From the IMG/VR virus record IMGVR_UViG_3300030109_000449, positions 8,294 through 51,782 of that record: 43,489 nt of DNA. One strand, 5' to 3'. Positions 7,542 to 16,693 of this stretch are shown here, piece after piece. Each line of letters starts with the position of its first letter. The first letter of the stretch is position 1. Made by a program: the position numbers and the translations under genes. The notes under the pieces were generated by a model, which searched no databases, had not been told where the DNA came from, and worked only from the letters and a program-made list of their open reading frames with translations. The stretch comes from a virus.

Positions 7542-10500
7542 TTGTCTAACGGCCCAACAAATCCACAGATAGATTTTTCAAATGCTCTATCATCCAGGAA
7601 ACAAACTGGTTTTGATGCATATCAAGGCAATCCTAATTTGATGTTAATACCTCAGCAGCCCGATTGGACTCCTGAAGAATATTCTGAAAAAGATTCTTAT
7701 TTTCAAGACCCTGAAAGATTAAAAAGAATTGAAAAATTAAAATCTCAAATTACAGAACTTCCTAGTAAAAAAGCATATGTAGAACCTACAGAAACAGAAT
7801 TAAAAAAAGACCTTGGTTATTGGAACAATGCGTTGAGGTGGTCAATAGGAGCTTATAATGGTCCAGGAGGTAATATGATGAAAGATGCATATAACAGAAG
7901 TATTCCTGGTATAGCAGAACAAATGATTTATGGAGAAACACCATTTTCATTACCTTTAAATGACCCTACTATGGTTTATAATCTTGGTGTAGCAATAGGA
8001 GGATTCTTAATGCCTTCAAGAGAAAATGTAGCTATAACTGCAGGTTCTTTAGGTCTTGGTAAAGTTGCAAAAGCAGGTATAAATGTTGGTGCAAAAAATT
8101 TAGGATTAAATTCTATAAATACTTACATAGCTAAACAGATGGTCAAAGGTAAAGTTATGCCTAAAAGGTCAACTAAGTCTTTTGTAAAAAACATGAATAG
8201 AATTACAGGTCAAGAAGGGATTACATTTGCTAACTTAGATATGCTTTATGGTTCAACATTAAACATGAGAGATGCTGTAATAGCAGGAGATTATGATTTA
8301 GACAAGTATGATGGTCTTAGTGAAATGCAAAGATACAATACGTTTGCAAAAGATTTAGCAATGTACGCAGACCCTAAAGATTTTTTAAAAGGATACGCTA
8401 TTGGTTTAGGTGGTGCTACAGGTTATGGTTTAAATAGATATACTAGAAAAGGTTTTTTCACGCCTGTATTGCCTAAGTCTTTTAAAGGAACAGCTGTTAC
8501 TAAAAAAGGAACAGAGTTTGGTATAGGTGGAGAAGTAGCTGGAGGAGTAGCTACAGCTGTTGCAGTAGAACCTGAATTACAAAAAGTTATAAGCGACGTA
8601 GAAAATGGAGACATAGGCGTAGGAGCTTTAATCATGGGAGCAGTTGCTGCTTCTTACATTCCAAGCAGTCTTAGAAGCGCTTACAGAACTGGAAAGTTTG
8701 CTCCAGGAGTAGACACAAGGTCTATGACTATGGAAGAATTTGTAAACGCTCAAAGTGAAGCAGTATCTTTAGCAGGTGGTAGAAAAAGAACAAAAGATAT
8801 ATATTCAAGAGTTCAAGACCCTTTAATTAAAGTAGAAAACACTTCAACAGATGTAACATCAAAACCTATCTTTGACGTAGACGCAGATGGTAATCAACAA
8901 CTAATAGGATATGATACAGAGCAGTCAGAAATGGCTATTAAAAGACTGAACTCAAGACAACTTCCTAAAGGAATGGCTACTGGACCATATATGAACACTA
9001 ATATTAAAGGTAAGATAGTAAGAGCAGACGGTAGTTTAGAACCTTCGCCACACGAAATACCAAAAGATTTAGATGTAAAAATAGACAGAAATACTTTTGA
9101 GGTTACTGAAAATGGTTATAAATTTCAAGCAAAAGCAGGTAGATTAAGATATGAATTAGATGAAGATAATGCTGAATTATTTTTTAAGTTCTATACATCT
9201 CAACCTCAATTAAGAAAAAGATTTGAAGCAAACAATAAGGGAGTATTTAATCAGAAGTTTGCATTAACTAGAATAAGAAGAAAAACATTAGAAGGATTAA
9301 AAAAAGATTCTTACGAAGGAAAAAATGGATTAAAGAAAGGCGACTACGATAGAGCTATTACGGCAGTAGGAGCAGAGTTAGACCTTAAAAAATTTCAAAA
9401 CCCAGATAAATTACCTGACATAAATGGTATGAGCGACATTGAAATGAGGCTTGTTACAGAACAATTTAATGATTTGCAATTATTAAGAAATCACGAAGAA
9501 TACATAAAGAGAGAATTTTTTGGAGAACTTGAAAATATATCTGGGGTAACAGGAGAATCTATAATGGAAAATCTTGCTAGGTCTATGTTTGCTGGATTTC
9601 AATCTTCATTACAAAGTCCTGCAGCAAAAACTGTTACAAGAATGATAGCTAGTTTAGATAGAAAAATTGTTAGAACTACTACGGACAGAATTGTAAGTAT
9701 GCAACAAGCTTTAGGTATGGATACTTCTGTTATAAGTTTAAGAAAAGCTGTTCTGCCTGTATCTAGAGTGTTTGGATACAATCCTTTTCAAAGCAGAAGG
9801 ACAGAAGAATGGTTGGTAGGAAGATTTGACGATGTTACTCTTCAAAACGGAACAAAGATACCTAATGCTTGGAGAACTTATCAAAAGTTACAAGGTGGAG
9901 AAGCAATTGGTAAAGACTATATGGCAGAAATGGTCAGAGAAACAGACAAGCTTATAAAAAGAGCAGACAAAAAAGGTGGACTAAAGTTTGGACTAACTCC
10001 TAATGAAAGATTCTTTTTAAAAAATAGAATAAAGATTATTAAAAATTTAAAAAGAGTAAATGACCCAATATACGAGGACGCTCTTGGTACAAAAATGAAG
10101 TTAGCTGGAAGACAAAAATGGTATTTGCCAAGCGTTATTAAAAAACCAATAAGAGATGCTATTTATTCTAATATGTTAAATATGTCTCAAAAAATGAAAG
10201 TTATTATGAGAGAGATGGATAACTTAAGCTTAGACTCTGATGTGGCTTTGAGGAATTTAGACCCAGAAAAAAAAGCAGAATTATCAGAGTACATGGAAGA
10301 ATATGTAGAAAAGTTAGCTAACTCTAAGACTGAGTCAGAAAGAGCTTTTGCGGACATTTGGGGAATGACAAAACAAGAACTAGAAGCTAACCCTGCAACT
10401 CTTTCGGACGTTCCAGACTATGATGTGTGGGCTAATATAAATGCTCAAATATATAATGACGGATTTAAAACATATGCTCCTTTGCAAAAAAGTAAAAAGC

Positions 10501-12701
10501 TTTTAGGTAAAGGAAAGAGTGTAGATGTTATGGCTTTGGCAGCAAAGAAAAAGACTGACTTGTTAGATAAAAACGTTATAACTCTTCAAACTGATTACAT
10601 TAATGGTTCTACAAAAGCTATAGAATTAAACAAAATGTTTATGCCAGAAGGAGCTTTGTTTGAAACTCTTGTAGATAAAATAGATGACTCTATTGAACTA
10701 AAAGGACCAGGAGCTTATATTGGTAAAAAATATCAGGGAGATAATCCAGTTACTAGCGAAAAACTTCCACAGTTTATTGTTAAAGAAAAGGACGCTGTTA
10801 GATTGTTAAAAGAAACAATTACTGGTGAAGACGCATTTACAAGATTTAATGGCTATACAGCTGGTGCAATGAAATTAGCAGAAATAGAGTTCTTCTTTAA
10901 AATTAATTTTGGTACTGCGGTTATTCCTAATTTAACTCAGACATTTATTTCTACGCTACCTCAACTTGGAGCTGCTTCTACAGTAAGAGGTTTGGTAAAC
11001 TATTGGACAAACCCTGCAGTAAGAGATATGGTAAAACGTTCTGGAGCTACAGCTTTAAATTTGTATGATGAACTTCTTGGTGGTAGTAGAGCTTTGCAAA
11101 GAGGTCAGTCTAGAGCAACGGGAGGTCTTACAGAAAGCTATGCTAGAGATGTTCTGGGTGCAGCTGATTATTGGCAAATCGCACAAGACGTTGCTTCTAA
11201 ACCATTTATGACTGTTAACGTCTGGAATAAAATTGTTGCTGCTTCTGCTGCAGAAGACTATATTATAAAAATGACTAAGATGTTAGATGGTAAACCTGGA
11301 TTTGATATTGGTATGCCAACTGTACTTACTGGAGCACAAAGAAAGTCATATGCAGCTGCTAAAGCAAAGCAAATATTTAATCTAAATCCAAAAGACCTTA
11401 CAAAATTTAAAGATTCTATTCTAAATAGAACTTATACTACCCCTGCTCAACTAAGACAGAAGAAAAAAATTATGGGAGCTATGGAAAGATTTGCTCAACA
11501 ATCACAGATGGGTAGAGATTTTGAATTAGATGCGTTAGGATTTACTGACCAATTTACAAAATCATTACTTTTATTTAAAAGGTTTCCTATTAGACAATCT
11601 AGATATACTTTTGAGTACAATAAGTTTGAGATGGAAAATGGAAATATTTTACAACCCTTGTATACTTTAGCATATGGTGCCGCTGGAGGTGCGATAGCTG
11701 TGTCAGCAAAAGATGCTTTCCTACAAGCGTTGTCTGGAGATAGAAATTTTTATGGACAAAGAGAACAAAAAAACTATATAGATAAAATAAATAAACAATT
11801 TTTCCAAGGACAGAAAGGACAGCTTGACCTTGAAGATGGATTAAACATACTAGCAGGTGCTGGTACTTTAGGTTCTTTTGGAGATATTATATCAAACATG
11901 GATACGTTTTACAGCAGTGTAGAGTTTGCTGTTAAACCTTTGATTGTTGACGACATGCTTAAGATAACAAGAAATCTTTTTGGAGACGAAGGTCAGTCAG
12001 GTCTAGTAGAGGGAATATTTTTCCAAGGTAAAACTCCTATTGATATAAAACTTAGAAAACTTATGAGAGAGAATGGTCCTATATTTGGGTCTATGCCTAA
12101 TGCTTTCTTTAAAAGATATCACTATTCTCCAGTTATTATTCCTTTAACCGACATAGAAGTTGCTCAATATCCAGAAGGGTTTGAAAGAGCTAAGGTATCT
12201 TCTATGAAGTCAAACATAATAAGCGAAGTAAATAACGCTTTATTGTTTTCTTACGACGATAGCGGTAATCCAGAAATAGGATATATGCCTAACAAACTAA
12301 AAAATTATGACCAGGTAATGGCAGAAATGAAAGAGAAAGTAGACACATGGAATGATTCTATATATGTTAAAAGATTCCCTAGTCTTATTATTACTCCAGA
12401 CGATTATTCTGATAAAAGAGTTATGGAATATTATGCAAGGTTTGTAAACCAGCACAAAAAACACTACGAATCAAACGTAAAAGATGAGTTTTTTGGTGTA
12501 GACGACGATGGTGTAACAGTTATACAAGGAAGAGGAAAGATGGCTTTTGGTAAACTAAGAGAAGACTTCCCTTCAGAAGAGTCTTATCAAAAAGCATTAG
12601 AAAGACAAGAAAAAATTAGGGAGAAGGCATTAAAACGACAAGAAGAATACGTAGCAGAAGGGGCAGAAAGACCTTTAAGAGGAATATTACAAAAAAAATA
12701 A
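7542..12701 (+). CDS. Giant internal virion / ejection-type protein, 1719 aa
   Basis: The largest gene here. It begins at a TTG (MSNGPTNPQIDF) 10 bases after GAGG; the next in-frame ATG would lose 30 residues. Several Gly/Ala-rich hydrophobic stretches occur between ~150 and 390 (GLGGATGYGLNR, GGEVAGGVATAVAV, GVGALIMGAVAASYIP) and again near 1130-1160 and 1370-1390; the intervening ~700 residues are charged and helical. This alternation fits large podovirus ejection proteins (T7 gp16-like) that form a channel across the envelope. I see no lytic transglycosylase Glu-Ser motif of the gp16 type, so the enzymatic activity seen in some homologues may be absent. Function inferred. Confidence 0.55.
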   Translation: MSNGPTNPQIDFSNALSSRKQTGFDAYQGNPNLMLIPQQPDWTPEEYSEKDSYFQDPERLKRIEKLKSQITELPSKKAYVEPTETELKKDLGYWNNALRWSIGAYNGPGGNMMKDAYNRSIPGIAEQMIYGETPFSLPLNDPTMVYNLGVAIGGFLMPSRENVAITAGSLGLGKVAKAGINVGAKNLGLNSINTYIAKQMVKGKVMPKRSTKSFVKNMNRITGQEGITFANLDMLYGSTLNMRDAVIAGDYDLDKYDGLSEMQRYNTFAKDLAMYADPKDFLKGYAIGLGGATGYGLNRYTRKGFFTPVLPKSFKGTAVTKKGTEFGIGGEVAGGVATAVAVEPELQKVISDVENGDIGVGALIMGAVAASYIPSSLRSAYRTGKFAPGVDTRSMTMEEFVNAQSEAVSLAGGRKRTKDIYSRVQDPLIKVENTSTDVTSKPIFDVDADGNQQLIGYDTEQSEMAIKRLNSRQLPKGMATGPYMNTNIKGKIVRADGSLEPSPHEIPKDLDVKIDRNTFEVTENGYKFQAKAGRLRYELDEDNAELFFKFYTSQPQLRKRFEANNKGVFNQKFALTRIRRKTLEGLKKDSYEGKNGLKKGDYDRAITAVGAELDLKKFQNPDKLPDINGMSDIEMRLVTEQFNDLQLLRNHEEYIKREFFGELENISGVTGESIMENLARSMFAGFQSSLQSPAAKTVTRMIASLDRKIVRTTTDRIVSMQQALGMDTSVISLRKAVLPVSRVFGYNPFQSRRTEEWLVGRFDDVTLQNGTKIPNAWRTYQKLQGGEAIGKDYMAEMVRETDKLIKRADKKGGLKFGLTPNERFFLKNRIKIIKNLKRVNDPIYEDALGTKMKLAGRQKWYLPSVIKKPIRDAIYSNMLNMSQKMKVIMREMDNLSLDSDVALRNLDPEKKAELSEYMEEYVEKLANSKTESERAFADIWGMTKQELEANPATLSDVPDYDVWANINAQIYNDGFKTYAPLQKSKKLLGKGKSVDVMALAAKKKTDLLDKNVITLQTDYINGSTKAIELNKMFMPEGALFETLVDKIDDSIELKGPGAYIGKKYQGDNPVTSEKLPQFIVKEKDAVRLLKETITGEDAFTRFNGYTAGAMKLAEIEFFFKINFGTAVIPNLTQTFISTLPQLGAASTVRGLVNYWTNPAVRDMVKRSGATALNLYDELLGGSRALQRGQSRATGGLTESYARDVLGAADYWQIAQDVASKPFMTVNVWNKIVAASAAEDYIIKMTKMLDGKPGFDIGMPTVLTGAQRKSYAAAKAKQIFNLNPKDLTKFKDSILNRTYTTPAQLRQKKKIMGAMERFAQQSQMGRDFELDALGFTDQFTKSLLLFKRFPIRQSRYTFEYNKFEMENGNILQPLYTLAYGAAGGAIAVSAKDAFLQALSGDRNFYGQREQKNYIDKINKQFFQGQKGQLDLEDGLNILAGAGTLGSFGDIISNMDTFYSSVEFAVKPLIVDDMLKITRNLFGDEGQSGLVEGIFFQGKTPIDIKLRKLMRENGPIFGSMPNAFFKRYHYSPVIIPLTDIEVAQYPEGFERAKVSSMKSNIISEVNNALLFSYDDSGNPEIGYMPNKLKNYDQVMAEMKEKVDTWNDSIYVKRFPSLIITPDDYSDKRVMEYYARFVNQHKKHYESNVKDEFFGVDDDGVTVIQGRGKMAFGKLREDFPSEESYQKALERQEKIREKALKRQEEYVAEGAERPLRGILQKK

Positions 12702-12710
12702 GGAAATATT

Positions 12711-13298
12711 ATGGCAGACAATAAAGATAAATTAACAATAAAAGATTATGTAGATTACTTTGGAGACAAAAGTGCTATGTCTGATGAGGTTATAGACCAA
12801 TTATTTGGTACTATAAAATCAAGAGGAGCTTCTATGGAGTCTCAAAGAGGACAAGCTATGACTCCAGAAATGATGCAATTAATTATGGGAGCAGTAGAAC
12901 CAGGCGGCGGTATAAAGGCTGCAGGTAAAGCAGTTGCAAAAGGTGGTAAAAACATATTAGATATATTAAGAGAATTAGTTGGTAAAGGTAAGCCAGAAAT
13001 GGGAGATGTGATGTCTGGTTTTAAAAGAGGAACTCAACCTTCTGAATTTTTAGGAAAAACAAAACCTGGACAACAAGAGATGTTTTCAAAAGAAGCATTA
13101 AAATTAACTCCACAAGAACTTCCAAATCTAATTCAAAAACCAATAAGTAGAACTCCAGAGCAGAATGTAGCTAAAAAAATTATGAAAGCTATTGATAGCC
13201 AGGCAAGAGAGGTTGGAGCTAGTAAAGAATCATACTTCTCAAGCATGATGAGCTATGATGACTTAATAGATATAATTAAAAAGGCTGGAGATAAATGA
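12711..13298 (+). CDS. Hypothetical protein, 195 aa
   Basis: It has an acidic/helical N-terminus (LTIKDYVDYFGDKSAMSDEVIDQLF), a Gly/Lys/Ala-rich centre (GGGIKAAGKAVAKGGKNILD) and an amphipathic C-terminus. No family recognised. Start preceded by AAGGAAATATT. The last four bases (ATGA) overlap the next start. As the penultimate gene of the rightward block it may be a minor virion component. Confidence 0.5.
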   Translation: MADNKDKLTIKDYVDYFGDKSAMSDEVIDQLFGTIKSRGASMESQRGQAMTPEMMQLIMGAVEPGGGIKAAGKAVAKGGKNILDILRELVGKGKPEMGDVMSGFKRGTQPSEFLGKTKPGQQEMFSKEALKLTPQELPNLIQKPISRTPEQNVAKKIMKAIDSQAREVGASKESYFSSMMSYDDLIDIIKKAGDK

Positions 13299-13702
13299 AC
13301 AATATAGAGACTAAAAATAAACAGAACAGTTTGTCTGATATGATGCAAGGTATTTTAAGAAACCTTAAGTCTTATGCAATCGACGAAGAGTCTGGTAAAC
13401 TTAGTTCTTCTTTATTAGGCGACGTAGCAATGACAGCTATTCCTGGAGTAGGTTTAGCTGGAACAATTGGAAGAAAACCTCTTTCTAGATTAATCCCTTC
13501 TTTAGCTAAAAAGATTGGCGGTAAACAATCAGACTGGAAAAAAGCTGGATTCAGCAGAGAAATTTTAGACGAGTTTGGTAGAGACCAATCATTCTTTTAT
13601 AATAGTGTTAGACTTATAGAACAAGGACTTCCTCAATCAGACCAAAGATACTTATTAGCTAAAAAAGCTTACGATTTTTATTATAACAAGATAAAAAAAT
13701 AA
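13295..13702 (+). CDS. Hypothetical protein at the end of the rightward block, 135 aa
   Basis: Starts in an ATGA overlap with the previous gene and has GGAG upstream. The middle is mildly hydrophobic (LLGDVAMTAIPGVGLAGTIG) and could insert into or touch a membrane; the rest is charged. The C-terminal part (YLLAKKAYDFYYNKIKK) is basic and aromatic. No family recognised. Its stop codon abuts the stop codon of the convergent dnaB with no spacer. Confidence 0.5.
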   Translation: MNNIETKNKQNSLSDMMQGILRNLKSYAIDEESGKLSSSLLGDVAMTAIPGVGLAGTIGRKPLSRLIPSLAKKIGGKQSDWKKAGFSREILDEFGRDQSFFYNSVRLIEQGLPQSDQRYLLAKKAYDFYYNKIKK

Positions 13703-15028
13703 TTAGAATGGAACGTCTGGCATCTGCTTCGCAACACTTGCTTCTGCTTCTTCCACAGTATCAAACAACGTACAACAATCTGGTGAGAATCCAACCGTTG
13801 CTTTCCCAGTTGACCCATACCTATTTTTAGCAACAACAATATCTAATCCGTACTTTCCATGTTTTGCATTCTCAAAGTTTACAGTCCAAGGGTAGTGTGT
13901 AAATGCTACAATTTCTGCGTCTTGTTCTAGATTACCTGACTCAGCTAAATCACTAAGCTTAGGAATACGTTCTGTTCTATACTCTATATTACGATTTAAT
14001 TGTGAAACTAAAATTACTGACATCTCTTCTGATTTACACAACCACTTATACCTTCTTGATGTATCGCCAATTTTGTGCCTTAAATCTCTCATGTCATTGG
14101 TAGGATATTCTATAAGACCGATATGGTCGTCAATGACCACATCAGGCTTTATACGTCTTATCTCTCTAAAAGTTCCCTCTAAATTACGTATGTTGTCAAA
14201 CATAAATAATTTGTCAGTATATTTTTGTTTAATAATATCTAAACTTTTTTCTATTTCTGATTTACTAGTAACTGCATTATGTCTTAACATATGATATGTA
14301 ATACCATCTGATTCCATAGCAATAAACTTTTTCATCATTTCAGTGTTAGGCATTTCTCTATTAAACATAATAACCTTCTTGCCAGACAACACAAGATTTC
14401 TAGCTATATTGGCAACTGTGGTAGTCTTAGCATTACCAGGTCGTCCAGCAAAGATGGTTATTTCTCCTCTGGTCATTCCAGATATTATATTATCTATAGG
14501 TGTGAAACCAGTAGTAGTTAGGTTACGTTTGGAGAATAAAGAATCTTTTGTCATAGATAATAATGTATTTAAATCAAATTTTTGTCCAGGTTCTAAATTT
14601 AGCAAAGAACTAGTAGTGTCGTGAACGTTTACAAGTAAACTGCTAATATCATTGTTATTGTCGTAAGCTTTCTTAGCAATCTCGTGTGATTGTAATACTA
14701 ACTTTCTTCTAAGCCAATCAGAATGTACTTGTTTTGCATACGACTCTACATGAGCAGTACTAGGAATTTCAGCTAATCCGCTTAAATAGTATGTAATACC
14801 TTTTATCTTACTTGATACATTAACTGTGTCTATTGGTATATTTTCTGACTTAAGCTCTGTCATCGCTTCCCAAATCTTTTTATTTTTTTCTATATAAAAT
14901 GCGTCGCTTTCTATGATATATTCTTTTACAACATCAAAACATTCATTTTTAAGAATAATAGAACCTAATACAGCTCTTTCTGCTTCGTCGCTAAATATTC
15001 CACCTACTGATTCTTGCATTTGTGACAC
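13703..15028 (-). CDS. dnaB: Replicative DNA helicase, DnaB family
   Basis: A 441-aa protein with the two-domain DnaB layout. The N-terminal helical domain spans residues ~10-110 (DEAERAVLGSIILKNECFDVV is the classic first helix pair) and the RecA-like ATPase follows. Walker A is GRPGNAKTT at 195-203, Walker B is PDVVIDD ending at Asp301, and LVSQLNRNIEYR followed by LSDLAESGNLEQDAE is the DnaB motif-4/arginine-finger region. It unwinds DNA at the phage fork. No primase is fused and no DnaC-like loader or DNA polymerase is visible, so the host replisome is presumably recruited. The 5' end overlaps the upstream zinc-ribbon gene by 25 bases. Confidence 0.95.
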   Translation of the reverse strand: MSQMQESVGGIFSDEAERAVLGSIILKNECFDVVKEYIIESDAFYIEKNKKIWEAMTELKSENIPIDTVNVSSKIKGITYYLSGLAEIPSTAHVESYAKQVHSDWLRRKLVLQSHEIAKKAYDNNNDISSLLVNVHDTTSSLLNLEPGQKFDLNTLLSMTKDSLFSKRNLTTTGFTPIDNIISGMTRGEITIFAGRPGNAKTTTVANIARNLVLSGKKVIMFNREMPNTEMMKKFIAMESDGITYHMLRHNAVTSKSEIEKSLDIIKQKYTDKLFMFDNIRNLEGTFREIRRIKPDVVIDDHIGLIEYPTNDMRDLRHKIGDTSRRYKWLCKSEEMSVILVSQLNRNIEYRTERIPKLSDLAESGNLEQDAEIVAFTHYPWTVNFENAKHGKYGLDIVVAKNRYGSTGKATVGFSPDCCTLFDTVEEAEASVAKQMPDVPF

Positions 15029-15366
15029 ACTCCTTTCACCATAGGTATGGTTTTATATACTGACTGGTCTAAATATCCAGGCTCAAATTTATTATTGTCT
15101 TGCATTTCTATAGCCCAAGCCTTACTGCAGACTGGACATCTTGTTGGAACTCTAACCATAGAATATTTCTCGTGGCTAGGTTTTGCTCTTTGTGAATAAA
15201 AGTGCGGGTTTCTTTTCTTATTGATGTATAAATCTATTACATCTTCGTCAAACCATTCTTCATACCCTTCTGGGTCTATTTGTTTTACATACAAATAATA
15301 AGTCATGAACTCCGCTTTTTCGCGTTCCCATTCCTCAGTTGTCTTATAAGTAAAGACACTTCTCAT
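15004..15366 (-). CDS. Zinc-ribbon protein upstream of dnaB, 120 aa
   Basis: Its N-terminal half is acidic and aromatic (EEWEREKAEFMTYYLYV), and the C-terminal half carries two Cys pairs, CPVC near residue 78 and CHKC at the C-terminus, spaced like a zinc ribbon. Strong ribosome site AGGGAG seven bases before the ATG. Overlap with dnaB implies coupled translation and perhaps a replication-associated role such as helicase loading or DNA binding, which is inference. Confidence 0.6.
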   Translation of the reverse strand: MRSVFTYKTTEEWEREKAEFMTYYLYVKQIDPEGYEEWFDEDVIDLYINKKRNPHFYSQRAKPSHEKYSMVRVPTRCPVCSKAWAIEMQDNNKFEPGYLDQSVYKTIPMVKGVCHKCKNQ

Positions 15367-15390
15367 ATTAATCTCCCTATTTAATTGTGA

Positions 15391-15729
15391 TTAGTTGAGC
15401 TGAAAAGCTAATTGGATTAACTCCAATAAGTCTTTGTATCGAATAGTTGCATATATTTCCCCTCTATCTTGTTTAATAAGAGTAATATCGCAATCTTCTG
15501 GTGGCAAAAGATAACTAGCAATAGACTTTCTTACTTTACATTGGACTTTCATCTCTCTTGATGTTTCCTCGTCTAATAAATAGTCTATGACTAAATCAAC
15601 CTCTGGAGACATACCTATACTTCTACCATCGCTACCCCAGGCTCTTTTTGCATTAAAGCCGTGTTGTTCTGCAATGTCTACGCATTCTCTTTCGAATCGA
15701 TTACCTTTTGCTTTTGATTTACTTGCCAT
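15391..15729 (-). CDS. PD-(D/E)XK nuclease, Holliday junction resolvase-like
   Basis: A 112-aa protein. KGNRFERECVDIAEQHGF (residues 9-26) is the N-terminal helix with the conserved Glu. Asp45 in SPEVDLVI, then QCK (63-65) in KVQCKVRK, form the nuclease active site in the order seen in archaeal/phage Hjc-type resolvases; the usual E-x-K is Q-C-K here. It would cleave branched recombination or packaging intermediates. The start has no ribosome site but is placed exactly for leaderless translation from the promoter at 15735-15764. Confidence 0.75.
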   Translation of the reverse strand: MASKSKAKGNRFERECVDIAEQHGFNAKRAWGSDGRSIGMSPEVDLVIDYLLDEETSREMKVQCKVRKSIASYLLPPEDCDITLIKQDRGEIYATIRYKDLLELIQLAFQLN

Positions 15730-15734
15730 ATTGT

Positions 15735-15764
15735 AATATACTTATATATTCTTTCTTCAGTCAA
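15735..15764 (-). promoter_or_regulatory. Strong candidate promoter giving a leaderless mRNA
   Basis: On the minus strand TTGACT (15764-15759), 18-base spacer, TATATT (15740-15735), then five bases and the ATG at 15729. It lies partly inside the 3' end of the upstream nuclease gene. One mismatch from consensus in each hexamer. The predicted start point coincides with the initiation codon. Confidence 0.65.
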
Positions 15765-16162
15765 CTCAAACGTTTTAATTTATCTATATCAAATCTTTCT
15801 GCTGTCCTTCTAACAAAATCGTCAAACACTATAAATGTGTCTTTCCACTCTCCGTCGTAGTATACTTTTGTTACAACGGTGTTAGCTAACATTATTGATT
15901 GCTCAGGACTTGTGCTATGTGTGGCTATAACGCCTAGTGATATCTTCCTGGTCGCTCTCCAGGTGTCAACAATTCTTTCTATTACTAGTCTTTGCCCTAA
16001 TGGAAACGGAGCGTCGTCTTTCTTACAGTCTCCTATTAATAGAAATTTATTGCCGACTTCAAAACAAAAGTCAATATCAGTAGGCGAAACAAGCCCATCT
16101 TGCAATCCATCAAATATTACTGGTTGTTTAAACCTTTTCTCGTATAAAATTGGTCTTTTCAA
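15761..16162 (-). CDS. Second PD-(D/E)XK-type nuclease-like protein, 133 aa
   Basis: TTG start (MKRPILYEKRFKQPV) overlapping the stop of the tiny upstream ORF as TTGA, with GAGGA nine bases before. Residues 27-48 read SPTDIDFCFEV then LLIGDCKK: an Asp in a beta-hairpin followed by D-x-K is the core of PD-(D/E)XK enzymes. The downstream helix contains RLVIERIVDTW. Paired with the resolvase-like gene next to it, it probably acts in recombination or DNA processing. Catalytic competence is inferred from the motif only. Confidence 0.55.
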   Translation of the reverse strand: MKRPILYEKRFKQPVIFDGLQDGLVSPTDIDFCFEVGNKFLLIGDCKKDDAPFPLGQRLVIERIVDTWRATRKISLGVIATHSTSPEQSIMLANTVVTKVYYDGEWKDTFIVFDDFVRRTAERFDIDKLKRLS

Positions 16163-16245
16163 ATTTTTTCCTCGTGAGAATGCCCCTCTAAGCGTTTATA
16201 ATTACACTTTCGACATAACTGTCGACTAATATGTGTTTCGTCCAT
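16159..16245 (-). CDS. Tiny putative zinc-binding peptide, 28 aa
   Basis: A small ORF filling an otherwise empty gap. The peptide contains QLCRKCNYKRLEGHSHEE: a CxxC pair followed by His-x-His, a plausible zinc site. Its TGA stop overlaps the TTG start of the next gene by sharing TTGA, and GAGG precedes its ATG by about 10 bases. Coupling and the Cys/His pattern support a real gene, but the length is very short. Confidence 0.4.
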   Translation of the reverse strand: MDETHISRQLCRKCNYKRLEGHSHEEKI

Positions 16246-16269
16246 AGAAGGGCAACCTCGTGCTTTATT

Positions 16270-16503
16270 TTAATTTAACTCTCTTTTTTGTGGAAAAACT
16301 ATATTTTTAGTACAATCTAACCAAAAAAACGATAAATCTATGTGGTCGTTAATGATACTTATGTTATATCCTTCTTCAATCATCTTCAATACTACTTTTT
16401 TTGTAAAAGAAGGAAAAGCTCTGTATCTGACAAAACATTCGTTAGTTGACGTTACTCCTGTTTTCTCTATCTTTTCTCTTATCTTTGTTTCTTTTAATGT
16501 CAT
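16270..16503 (-). CDS. Hypothetical protein, 77 aa
   Basis: Start chosen by AGGGAG seven bases before ATG. It overlaps the preceding gene by 62 bases in another frame. The sequence is mixed alpha/beta (FTKKVVLKMIEEGYNISIINDHIDLSFFWLD) with a Lys-rich N-terminus, and no recognised family. It lies in the leftward recombination/replication cluster. Confidence 0.5.
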   Translation of the reverse strand: MTLKETKIREKIEKTGVTSTNECFVRYRAFPSFTKKVVLKMIEEGYNISIINDHIDLSFFWLDCTKNIVFPQKRELN

Positions 16504-16693
16504 CTGATATCTCCCTATATCTTTTTCTTAAAATGTGGACGAGATACTTTTCCTCTCGACCGCTTATCTTTTCTATGTCTTTAAATCCTATAATACTAAA
16601 TCTCTTAGTCACCAAGACCTCAGTGATACCCTGCTGATATCCCATGAGGTCTTGGAAAGACTTCATAATGGAATTCCACTTGCTTATATCCAT
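16442..16693 (-). CDS. Hypothetical protein with basic tail, 83 aa
   Basis: Begins MDISKWNSIMKSFQDLMGYQ at an ATG that overlaps the previous stop as TAATG. A mixed alpha/beta core (ITEVLVTKRFSIIGFKDIEKISG) is followed by a strongly basic C-terminus (KRYREISDDIKRNKDKRKDR) that could bind nucleic acid. No family recognised. Confidence 0.5.
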   Translation of the reverse strand: MDISKWNSIMKSFQDLMGYQQGITEVLVTKRFSIIGFKDIEKISGREEKYLVHILRKRYREISDDIKRNKDKRKDRENRSNVN

